A program made the position numbers and the translations under genes. A stretch of 64,000 bases of DNA from Selaginella tamariscina (lineage: Eukaryota; Streptophyta; Lycopodiopsida; Selaginellales; Selaginellaceae), in contig PUQB01000151.1 of NCBI GenBank assembly GCA_003024785.1, positions 310,001 to 374,000 of the forward strand, given 5' to 3'. Below, in pieces: positions 1 to 9,681 of the stretch. The first letter of the stretch is position 1. Each line of letters starts with the position of its first letter. The notes beneath the pieces were generated by a model, which worked only from the letters and a program-made list of their open reading frames with translations, was not told the DNA's origin and did no database searches.

Positions 1-228
1 AAATGAAAATACTATATGAAGTACTATAGCATAATATTATATAGTAATTATATACAGAGATAATGAACAACACACACAAACACATGTAGTTATAGATAGA
101 GAGAGAGAGAGACATGTTTCTTTCCTACAGGACTATATGAGGCAGATATAAACAATCTATAATCTTAAGTCTTTTGAATGTATATATACATGCATAAAAC
201 ACATTAAATTTAAGGTTAGCAAGCTTAC

Positions 229-1395
229 CAATAGAGTTTGCCGAAAGTTTAAGCGTTTTGAGGTGTATAAACGTACTTAAACAAGGTATAACAGTCAAAC
301 CCATGCCACCCAGATGTGCAACACTGCCGTGAAGATCCAGCGATCGTAAGGCCGCATTTGCATGCTCAATCTCTTTGTAATTTCCATTGGTCCGTGTTGC
401 TGCTTATCAGAAGTATAACATTAGTTTAATCTTGACATCTTATACATTGTGCTATATACGTTATAGTATCAGATTCATATACACCAGTAACATATAATTT
501 TGTATGACATATTATGATATCGTAGAAAGTAATATGTCATACACTACGTACATATATAGACGAATAATATAGATTATGAAATACCTTATGAATAAATTCC
601 ATGGGCATATACATATCCTTTCATATGGACACATAATACTGGATTTTGCAGTAGGTATGTATGCCTATGTAGACCATGTAGATTATAGCACTTTTCCATA
701 TGTATGCTGGCATATACCGTTTCATTATATACAGTATATACGATCGTAATGTATCACATTAAATACATGCATAATGTAGATACAATATAACTTACAATGA
801 ATACTCGGCATATATACATTCCAAAAGCACAGATACAACAAACAAACGTAGTGTACCTGCAGGAGTGGATGAGGATTCGCCAGACGGCATCTCAATGTAC
901 GACTGAGATAAATTCTCAATACTTCTCACCCATTCTTCCACTCTTTTAAGGCCAGAATATTCACCATCATCATCGTCATAAGTATCAAAATCTGTCACTT
1001 TATCTTCTGCAAATCCAGACATGATATACTTAATTCGTATAATACATATATGTTGTTCGTACATATATGTATATCCTTATGTGTGTATGTATGTGTGTGT
1101 AATTTAAATACCTGGACAATGTTCCACTTCTTTGTCACGAATGCCATCCTGAAAATCAACTGCTTCCCCTGCGAAACATTCGTGTAAGTCCCGAAGCTGT
1201 GTATATATATATATATAATATATATATATTATATGAGTAACACCATATATAATGCATAAGATACACAAACACACAGATACCGTTGTTGTTCTGGTCGCGA
1301 TCAGTACTCGGACAGCTATCAGAGAAACCATGGTCCTCACAGTACATTCCCGGATCACTTAAATGCCCCGTTAAACTCTCGGTTTCTAGAGCCTC
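229..1395 (-). pseudogene. LRR protein gene, exons a-d only (3' part lies left of the window)
   Basis: Minus-strand exons matching the complete copy at 14982-17715: exon a 1281-1395, exon b 1112-1168, exon c 857-1006, exon d 229-399, with GT donors and AG acceptors. Exon c encodes an acidic stretch (FDTYDDDDGEYSGLKRVEEW). Exon d encodes the first leucine-rich repeat (LRSLDLHGS). A C is missing just upstream of exon a compared with units 2 and 3. If the acceptor is GACAG|GAG this has no effect on the frame; if it lies further upstream it breaks it. The remaining exons would be beyond base 1. Upstream of exon a there are only microsatellites and gypsy sequence, so the natural 5' end of the gene is not here. 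Confidence 0.75.
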
Positions 1396-1447
1396 CTGTC
1401 TAGCACTGCTAAACATGAACATTATTTACCATATTATTATCACAAAG

Positions 1448-1530
1448 ACACACACACACACACACGCACGCACGCAACTTAACATCAAATACTTATTGAA
1501 TAAATATACAAATTTATAAACTGTACGAAC

Positions 1531-1587
<57 letters not shown>

Positions 1588-1601
1588 ATATATATATATA
1601 T
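1448..1601. repeat. (CA)n - (CT)n - (TA)n microsatellite cluster
   Basis: CA-rich tract 1448-1476, pure CT tract 1532-1584 and TA tract 1585-1601. The cluster marks the join between the LRR exons and the truncated gypsy remnant. Tract lengths vary between units. Confidence 0.95.
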
Positions 1602-4486
1602 CGCAAATTTCTATAAGCGATTTATACAGCACCTTCCAAGAAGTGCCGCCATTCCTCAAACGAATCCACAATGGTGTTGAGTTTCTTGTTATGAATTGCT
1701 TGTAAAAATTTGTGAAACCAATAAAACATTGTATATCTCGTACAGACTTAGGCCTTTCCCACTTCACGACAGTCTTCACTTTTTGCATGTCCATTGAGAC
1801 GCCAATAGGACAGATAATGTAGCCTAAGAATTCCACAGTATCCTTGTCAAAAAAAACACTTCTCTAACTTCGATATAGGCCATGCTCGTGAAGTTTGTGT
1901 AAAATTAGTCGTACATGCTTGTCATGTGCTGCCTAGTCCTTGGAGAAAATCAGGATGTCATCGAGGTAAATCATCACAAATCGATTCAAAAAGTCGCGAA
2001 AGATGTTGTTCACCATGTGTTGGAACACAGTTGGGGCATTTGTAAGTCCAAAAGGCATCACTATGTACTTGAAATGTCCATACCTTGTACAAAAGGCAGT
2101 CTTCCATTCATCGCCTGGACGAATCCGTATAAGATTGTAGGCCCCTCATAAGTCGATCTTTGTGAACACCTTTGCTCCTCGTAGCCGATCGAGAAGTTCC
2201 GAGATCAATGACAATGGGTACCAGTTCCGAATGGTGACTTAATTTAAACCCTTATAGTAAATAACCAAGCGCAAACTCCTATCTTTCTTCTTAACAAAGA
2301 AGATAGGTGCTCTTGCAGGGGACTTTGAGTGACAAATGAAGTTGGATGTTAAGTTGTCCTCGATGTACTGGCGATGAACCTTCAATTCTATAAGTGATAG
2401 TGCATAAATCGGTTCGAACGGTGGAGTCTTCCCTTCGGCAAGATCGATAGGATAATCGTAGGACCTGTGAACATAAAGAACTGCAACCTTGTGCTTCTCA
2501 AAAACGTCTTGAAAAAAGTGATACTTGAATGACAGGAAAGAAGTAGGAGAAGGAGAAGAAAATTGAAAAACATGAGAGTCAAATACAGGAGAGGTAGAAG
2601 AGGACGTAGGAGTTACTTGAAAAGCAAAAAGATGAAAAGAAGCAGGATCAGTGGCAAGTTCATGCATAATAGTGGTAAGAACGCAGAGAGGAGAAGGAGG
2701 GACATGTGAATGAAAAGGAAGAAGGATCTTCGGAAATGGAACAAAAACAGAGTAATGAAAAGAGGTAAGATTGGGGAAAACCTATGCTGATGTTGACGAG
2801 TGTATAAGGTTGGAAGAACCCTGTACAGAAGTTGTAAATGCATATGAGTGAGGAGAGCATGTGAATGTGCTGATGAACTGACAAGGGGTGGATCCTGTCG
2901 AGGAGGAACCTTTGACATTGATATAAGAACAAGCACGGTCAATCCTGTAGCTTGTACTACCTCAGACACTAAGGTCATATCTTGCACGCAGGGTGGTACA
3001 TGATTAATCCTAGCTGCTGGAGAGGAAAACATGAGCGTCCTAGACCTCTAGTCGATCTGAGGATTTGCAACCATAAACCATGGCATGCCCAAACAATAGG
3101 AGTCGTCCGAGTATTGATTAAGTTGAAGAAAAATTGAACAATTGAATGCGCCATGGATGCAAGAGAGAGGTGTGGTAGCATGGGTAATTGCATCAGAAGC
3201 AATCAGACGACCATTTGTGACCTCTACAGGAACTACACACTTCAACTTTATCACCAAAATGCCATGTTGAACTGCAAAAGTGTCATCAATTAAGCATACA
3301 TTTGCACAAGTGTTTAACAGGGCAGACTCCTTGAGCTATTGATTATTGAAGTGAATGTGTATAGGAAACTTGAGTAATGGCATGGTGTGAGCAACACCAA
3401 TAAAGCCTGCACCAACGTCCAACTTCACGGCTTGTAGACAAAGTGGATATTAAAGTTTTCCGACTGAACTTCAGCTTCAACTTCACACGTCTTGAACTTC
3501 CTGACTTTACCAGGACATTCTGCCACCTTGTGTCATGCTTCACCACAATACAAACATAAATTCTCACCATGACAACGTTGCTTCTCATCAGTTGAAAGTG
3601 GGTCACGCTTGTATTTGTTGACCTCCATAGGAACTACTCAAAAGATGTCGTAAGAACATGTGTTACAGCTACAAGATTGGCTTGCAGGAACTGTTGACGG
3701 GATTTTCTTGACGATGTTTAAACAAACGGTTGTCACATCGAATAGCCTATTGCATGATCTTCGCTAAGATTTGGGCATCTGGTAACGTAAGGAGAAGGTT
3801 CTTCACGTCATCCCTCAACCCAAAATGGAAGTGTTATCAATGCAGTCTCGTTCCATGGAATGTTTATGCAAAGTTGCTAAAATTCGGATGCATATACAGA
3901 AACTGGTCGGGATCCTTGTGTGAGCTTCCTTAACTTCATGCATGCGAAATGGTACTTATCGGGATCTCCAAAGTAGGCTTCAAAGGCAGCTACGAATTCT
4001 TAAAAGTCTTTCATCAATAGGTCGTCACGCTCCAGCAAAAGGGCAACCCAAGCTCGTGGGGATCCAACTAGTAAGGATGCTAAAAGGCTAATCTTTTATG
4101 CATCATTCGAGTAGCGGCGTGGTTGCATTCGGATCAAAAGCCTGATCTAATTCAGAAAACTTTGAAAATTGGCATGATTGCCACCGAACTTCTCTAGCAT
4201 GCTGATCTTTGGCTCCGAAGAAGAGTTCGATGAAGAGGGAACCATGGATGCTTGAGAGAGAGCCTATGTAGCAACCTTGAAGAATGCATTAGCAGCTGCA
4301 TGCGCCGCGCTGGTGGAACCTTGCAAATCTGTGACCACTTGGCGCAAAGTGGCCAGCTCATGAAGTAACATTTGGTGCTCGCGTTACCATGATTTGTGGA
4401 AGAAAAAAGGAGGAAAACAAGGGAGATGAACCAAGAAAAAAAAATAACTGGAAATCAGAGAGTTATAAAAGCAGTTATTATCAAAC
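1602..4486 (-). pseudogene. Ty3/gypsy gag-pol remnant, minus strand
   Basis: Read on the minus strand from 4486 downward, this is a decayed gag-pol of the same family as the element at 56236-62159. A gag N-terminal stretch (HELATLRQVVTDLQG-like) lies at about 4380-4300, and a CX2CX4HX4C zinc-knuckle region (CLYCGE) near 3540. At 3294-3320 the aspartic-protease site reads NTCAN in place of DTGAN. Reverse transcriptase spans about 2900-1750 and still encodes YLDD near 1965. A deletion then joins the end of RT (FIGFTNFYKQF) directly to part of RNase H, which ends at the (TA)n tract. Integrase, chromodomain and 3' LTR are absent. Multiple stops and frameshifts rule out a product. Confidence 0.88.
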
Positions 4487-5460
4487 TCTCAAGCCACAAC
4501 TTAAGAGTAGGATAAAAACAAGAAGGCTTGACTCAAGAGCAAGGAACAAGACAAGAATGATCGTAGAATGATTGGTGTTGATAGTAACTGATTGTACAAC
4601 AATTAGGTCAGAGCTTTTATACTTATAACTCCAAGAGTTAGGGCCGATTCACACCACACATTAACTTATGAACATTAATTAAATTTAATGTAATTGTCTT
4701 CACACCAAACTAAACATTACATTAAATTTTAAAAAGATAATGTAATGTCATTTGTTAATGCAAATCTATTCACACCAGTTAAACATTAAATTAAAAGATA
4801 ATGTGCAACTAATACTTTCTTTATAAAATTTAACATTAACTTAATGCCAAGATTTCTTGGCATTAACTTAATGCCAAAGACTTTAGGGTTTACATTAGGG
4901 CGTGCAAACGGCGAGATCTGCAAACGCTCCTCCTACATTATATATAGTTGAGCATATATTTAAATTAAATTTTTAAATTAAAATTTTTAAATATTAAATA
5001 TTATTTTAAATCTCAATTTGTGTGTGTGCATGTGTATGCGAAAATTAGGAAAATTCAAAATTTGCCAAACCTAAAATAATATTTAATATTTAAATATAAT
5101 AAATTAAGCTTTTAATATAAAGTTAATGTAAAACATATGTGAAAACACATATATGTTAATAACTCTAATGTAATATGGTGTGAAGTCATTTACATTACAT
5201 TAAATTAAGTTAGGTTACATTAACTAAAATTTTCTAATATTGTGATTAACTAATGCTGGTGTGAATATCAATGACATTAACTAATAACATTAAGCTAATA
5301 ACAACTAATGTAATGTTCATAACTTAAGCTAATAACAATTAATGTAATGTTCATAACTTAATGTGTGGTGTGAATCGGCCCTTAATTTATGCATAAGCTA
5401 AAAATAATACTCCAAGAGTTAATTTAGGTCATATCCTGTATTTTGTATCGGGTCATGACA
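4487..5460 (-). repeat. 5' LTR of the gypsy remnant, interrupted by a MITE
   Basis: On the minus strand it begins TGTCATGACCCGATACA at 5460 and ends GTGGCTTGAGA at 4487, matching the LTR ends TGTCACGACCCGATACA and GTGGCTTGACA of the later element. A TATA-like TATAAAAG (minus strand, 4614-4622) sits ~17 bp inside the MITE junction, so the MITE separates the upstream LTR promoter from its TATA box. Compared with unit 4 this LTR lacks ~110 bp of TATCCTATAGG-type repeats. Confidence 0.85.
4641..5381. mobile_element. Tourist-like (PIF/Harbinger-type) MITE, 741 bp
   Basis: The ends are inverted repeats starting GGGCCGATTCACACCAC, identical for about 24 bases and then continuing with one mismatch to ~37 bases. 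TTA flanks the element at 4638-4640 and 5382-5384. A 3-bp TWA target duplication with GGGCC-type ends is the known signature of PIF/Harbinger MITEs. The interior is AT-rich, built from ATTAATGTAATG-like subrepeats, and has no ORF. The empty site is preserved in unit 4 at 53104-53106. Confidence 0.9.
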
Positions 5461-5933
5461 TGTGCCTAGAGGGAGTTCTGCTAATGTAGTCCGCCTTTCT
5501 GGTCTTTAGACAAATTAGGTTTGTTGGGTCTGGTGGCAAATAGGACATCATGGCTGTCTGCGGGCTCCCCATGGCTTCCTAAATAGAACTAGAATCTATT
5601 AAGGAAGGAAGAATACTTCCACCTTCCATACGAAGGGGAAGAGCTTATCTAGTTATTTAAGAGCTATGCTACATTGGGCTATTCCCAAATTGGGCGCTCC
5701 CTAGCTATTGGTGCAGCTAGGGGTGCCCATGTTACTTGTTCTTGTAGGAGAGCCTGTTAAAAACCCTATATGAATGTATGGTCCTCGTGGATCAGTCCCC
5801 TCGTGTTGGAGCCGATCTCCTCTTATAATCTAATCGACACTTGCCATGTGGTTCAATGGTTGATAGTCAACCATGTCATGGAATCCTCATGATGACCTAC
5901 AATTGTCACTGCCATAACCAAGGCTACCCATGA
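5461..5933. other. Gene-free spacer between LTR remnant and minisatellite
   Basis: Mixed-composition sequence without an ORF, RNA gene or repeat that I recognise. The equivalents are 21787-22259, 38071-38545 and 53294-53763. Confidence 0.6.
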
Positions 5934-6314
5934 TCGTCCTCTCACGGACCTCTAGCCGTCTTCGGTTGTCTCCATGTGGACCTTAGTTGTCCCCATGCGG
6001 ACCTCCGGCCATCCTCCCATGACCTTTGGCTGTCCCCCTACAAACCTCCGGATGTCCTCTTGGGACCTCAAGCCCTCCTCCACGGGACATTCAGCCATCC
6101 TCCTATGGACCTTTGGCCTTCCTCTTGTGGACCTTTAGTTGTCCCCTGTGGACCTTCGATCGTCCTCATGTGGACTTCTGGCTATCCTCCCCAGACCTCC
6201 GGTTGTCCTTTTGTGGACCCTGTGGCCTTCCTCCTGGGATATCCAACCGTTCCCTGTGGACCTCCCAGGACCTCCAATTGTCCCTTGTGAACCTTCGGCC
6301 ATCCTCCTAGGACC
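5934..6314. repeat. 22-bp minisatellite, about 17 degenerate copies
   Basis: A motif close to GGACCTTCGGCTGTCCTCAT repeats about every 22 bases (ACCT/ACCTCC marks each copy), with roughly 17 degenerate copies. 22 is not a multiple of 3, so all three plus-strand frames read as similar Pro/Ser/Cys-rich peptides offset from one another. The long ORFs here are therefore a by-product of the repeat and are not called as genes. Confidence 0.9.
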
Positions 6315-6423
6315 TTATTGCTGAGGAGGACCTAGTTGTCAACCAAATACCAAGCAAGTAGACGGATTACCAATAAAAGGAATTAATTAACTCTTTAGAT
6401 GTGGCATACATACTTGGTCATAG

Positions 6424-7030
6424 TAACATGGATTCACCAACTATAAGGGTAGGCTTACCCTTAGGTGTGATGTACCCCTACATGCTGAAAATTAGAGCAG
6501 CATAAAGGATGTGCCCTAACAACATAAGTTATGCTCATGCTGGTGGGGATGAAGGAACTAAAAACCTCTCAATCTCTAGTATGTTATCCCCACACATATC
6601 CTACTTAATTTATATGATTGGGGTTCCCTCCTTTGTTTTTACATTTTATGTCGCAGGCTGGCATGGAATTCTAGCCCCAATGCATTTACATTTGGTGAGT
6701 TTAACCTAATGACCAACCTACCCCTAAAACCGTACCTTGAAGGGGTTAGGGCAATCCTAGATGTTGACCGCATCAAAACCAACTGGAATCTATTCGTAAC
6801 AAAAACAAGAGAAGAATTTTCTAGAAATTACGTTTTAGCTTTGCTTAGAATTTGTTAAAGCCGCTAAACCATACCAAGATTTCTCTAACCAAGTTAACTT
6901 CATTACTATGATGTCTCTTATTGCACTTAAAATATTATTAATCATAACCGTTAAATTTAACTATCAAAGATTCATTTAGAAGTTTGATTATAAATTTTTA
7001 AGTTTTATGAAATTAATTATTAGCTATCGA
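6424..7030 (+). repeat. GGTTAGG-rich dispersed repeat, direct copy D
   Basis: Begins AACATGGATTCACCAACTAT and is recognisably homologous, in the same orientation, to 10759-11200 (CATGGATTCACCAACGTTAA...), with scattered mismatches and indels. It contains degenerate telomere-like CCTAACCC/GGGTTAGG runs. Equivalents start near 22751, 39034 and 54252. No coding capacity is supported. Confidence 0.75.
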
Positions 7031-7032
7031 CT

Positions 7033-8019
7033 GTCATAGTTTTTACTATGACTCAACCCTTTACTTTGGGATTTGATTATTGTTACCTACCGAGTTGTGT
7101 GACAACAACCAGGGTGTTTGTTGTGAGAAACAGCCCCGCTTAGTGCACTTAGGTGTTTAGGGGTAGTCCAGCCGGCTATCACTAAGTACCTCAAGAAACT
7201 CTAGGCGAAGGTAGTACTTACCCTTTAAAAAACTCTCCCCCAGTTTGACGTTGCAAAGATAGGTTTTCCGTTAAATATAACTTGTCAAAAAGGGTTAGGA
7301 CACCCCTAAGGTTGATCTGCCCTAACCCCACACTCTAATACCCCCCCCCTAGGGGTTAGGTTTAGGGTTAGGTTAGGACAACCATTTTCTCTAAGGGTTG
7401 GCATTTCCATGCCAACCCACTTACTCATTTAGGTAAACAGGGGAGGGAGGGAGGGGGGGGGGGGGGCGTCACATAAATAAGATAAAGTATATGTAGTGAG
7501 GCTTCTTGGGTTCAAAAGAGAGCTCATTAACCTCCTACTGATGCAAGCTAAGCTTGTGTCGTCAAGGTGCAACCTGCCATTGTGCCGCCAAAACTTCCAC
7601 ACGACAGGGGTACAACCCACCCTAGGGTTAGACTATCCTTATTATTGGCAGGATCTTGCCTTTGAGATAGGAGCATGTCACTTCCAAGGAGTTAGTCAGA
7701 TTCCTTAGTCTGAAAACCTGCTCGCAAGCTTAAAGGCATTGCCCGAGTTCACGTTCTGCAAAACTAGTGGTTGAGGCCTTGCTCCGGCCGCCTCAACCAC
7801 GCCAAGCTAGGAACGACACCTAAAGCTCGGCTAGTCAGTGTATCCTAATTCACAAGGTGAGTCTCGCTCGTGGACTTAGTCAGTTGAGGGTTTGAGTTCT
7901 TAGGGCTTGGGTTCCTAATACGGGTTATTTTACCAGATTCCGTGGGGTTTCCAGAGAGGGGATTCCAGGGTTGGCACCTAGCAAGCTGCCTTTGTGGCAC
8001 TAGGTAAAAACTCTGACAT
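7033..8019 (-). repeat. GGTTAGG-rich dispersed repeat, inverted copy (left arm)
   Basis: The reverse complement aligns in blocks with 9682-11345. AAACTCTAGGCGAAG matches the arm segment around 11166-11180, the CATAAATAAGATAAAGTA region matches the arm around 10935-10955, and the segment at 7525-7600 matches 10825-10900 through GTCGTC/GACGAC, CAAGCTAAGCTTG and GAGCTC landmarks. The inner edge reads AAAACTCTGACAT and pairs with ATGTCAGAGTTTT at 9681. It starts with a hairpin, GTCATAGTTTTTACTATGAC (7033-7052). A TTAGGTTTAGGGTTAGG tract and a (G)n run (7452-7466) lie inside. Confidence 0.75.
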
Positions 8020-8626
8020 CGACGGTGCTAATGAGGCTCCTCATAGTGGAACAAGTATGGGGCTTATCAAAAAACTCTAAATGCAGACAAAGCAAATTGT
8101 TGTAAGGCACAAGCTTCTGTTATTGTTAAGAGGTGTGCTACTTTAAAAGAAAATGAATTAACTACTAAATTGCTATCAAGTTGCAAATGTGGTGAGTATC
8201 CTAGTGAAAGTACCATGAGACATTCTATTTCTCAAGATATCAGTGTAATAAATAATCTTTCTAATGGATTCTCTCAAGAAGGAAGAATAGATTTCATTAG
8301 GAATATACTTAATGCTAGGGCTTAGCTAATGCAAAACCTCCAAAACTAGATAGAGGTGCTAGTGAGATCTAGCAAAATCTTTTTTCTAATTTGAATATTG
8401 TCAAATGAGGAAGATCAAATGATCATTTTAATAAATCAACAAGTTTAGCTATGGTGATTAGTACAAATCCGTAAATCTTAGTAGAATTTCTGGAACATTA
8501 GGCACTAATACGCATAATCTTAGTATGGCAAGTGCAAGAAGACAAAAAGTTGAACATGATGGATCTTGGACAATTACAAAAAGAAGACAATGGTTAGATA
8601 CAATTTTAGAGATGTTAAGGCACTAA
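8020..8626 (+). pseudogene. Decayed ORF of unknown family
   Basis: Not recognised. Between the inverted arms, a frame at about 8050-8325 reads ~85 codons without stop (including NADKANCCKAQASVIVKR and DISVINNLSNGFSQEGRI) and ends at a TAG. Coding-like stretches continue in other frames, ending SARRQKVEHDGSWTITKRR ... LRH and a stop at 8624-8626. In unit 4 the open stretch extends further upstream (SGTSMSGAYQKTLNADK), suggesting that the unit 1-3 version lost 4 bases. There is no catalytic motif that I can identify. It could be a relic of the gene of a transposon whose long inverted repeats are the flanking arms. Confidence 0.4.
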
Positions 8627-8886
8627 TTTGTGCATTTTAGAAAGAGAAAGAAGAGTGTCTCCTAACAAGAAGTATGTAATGAAAGTGCCTAGCAGGATTA
8701 TAATGCAACAAAGCATCCTCTTTATTATTTGGAAATTACTTAAGTTAGATTAAATTTACATATACCTATTATCAATGTTTAGTTTGTCTTATGTTTTCTC
8801 ATTTGTATATATTATTAGGATTAGGCTGTATTGTCTATGCAAGCTTCATGTTTAAATCTCATAAGTAGCATATTTTAGCTTTGTGT

Positions 8887-9112
8887 GGTTTCTGTAGGTG
8901 AACATGTGGAAGGATCATTGACACGCGCATCCATGCAGACAAACAAGAACAACTATATTGTATGTCTAGCGAGGGGCCACGTCCGGAGGCGTGGGGTGGT
9001 TCCCTACCCGTATGGTGCCCTTCTCGGGTGTGCCTCCTCCTTCCACAGCCTCCTTCCCTCCAGGGTGGGGAATGTGCCACAGAGGCCGTTGTGGAGGTTC
9101 GTCTGGTTACAA
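8887..9112 (+). rRNA. 18S rRNA 3' terminus plus partial ITS1 (relic)
   Basis: GGTTTCTGTAGGTGAACATG... to GGATCATTG (8887-8920) is the universal 3' end of 18S rRNA with three substitutions, followed by ~190 bp of GC-rich spacer of ITS1 character. Nothing of 18S lies upstream of GGTTT, and no 5.8S follows. It is therefore a short captured rDNA fragment and not a functional rRNA gene. Confidence 0.8.
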
Positions 9113-9444
9113 CCACTCAATAACTAACACAAACACAAACACACACACAATGGGCGTATGGAATATGAGATATGTCGTGATGTATATAGCTGAACTCTAA
9201 TCTTTTGCAAGCTTTTAAAAAGACATGACAACTTTAATTTATCTATCCACTTAGAATATACTTAGACATTATTTATTTGCCTATAGTTATAATTAACTAG
9301 GTAGATGTTATCTTATAAAGATAATATTATTAATTTACATAGACAAATAAATTAGTACCACCAATTTATACAATAAGACATGATACTTACAAGATGAAAG
9401 AAAACTTACTAGAACACTAGGAGACCATATTAGTAGTTATATCA

Positions 9445-9550
9445 ATGGCATCTAGGTGGATTCTATGTAGATAAATAACATCTAGGTGTATTCTAAGTAA
9501 ATAAATAACATCTAGGTATATTCTACATGAATAAATGGCATCTACGTAGA
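9445..9550. repeat. 30-bp tandem repeat, ~3.5 copies
   Basis: ATGGCATCTAGGTGGATTCT... repeats every 30 bases with the core CATCTAGGTRKATTCTA. Equivalents are 25771-25876, 42037-42142 and a degraded version from about 63135. Confidence 0.85.
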
Positions 9551-9681
9551 TAATATCAATATATCTATGTTCTTAAACGAAGTTTATAGAAGGAAAATCA
9601 TTGAGAAGACATGTGTAAATAAGAATACAATACTATGTGCTCTAGTGTTATACGAAACTCAATGTACACGCAATTGTATAA

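Noticed and set aside
1426..1836. 136-codon ORF containing a long Arg-Glu run
   Set aside because: It is a gypsy RT fragment running into a (CT)n/(GA)n microsatellite and a CA tract; the RE repeat is dinucleotide translation, not a protein feature.
2613..3032. Leu/Phe/Ser-rich 139-codon minus-strand ORF that looks membrane-like
   Set aside because: Lies within the low-complexity protease-RT linker of the gypsy remnant, and the corresponding region is also present in the 56236-62159 element in another frame.
5976..6324. Overlapping Pro/Ser-rich ORFs of 61-104 codons (also in units 2-4)
   Set aside because: All three frames are open because of the 22-bp minisatellite; no start context, domain or codon preference separates one frame.
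8859..9127. ORFs across the 18S/ITS1 relic
   Set aside because: The sequence is rDNA spacer; open frames here are chance in GC-rich non-coding DNA and are not conserved between units.
9444..9560. 30-bp repeats as a possible CRISPR-like array
   Set aside because: The copies are directly contiguous with no unique spacers; it is a short minisatellite.
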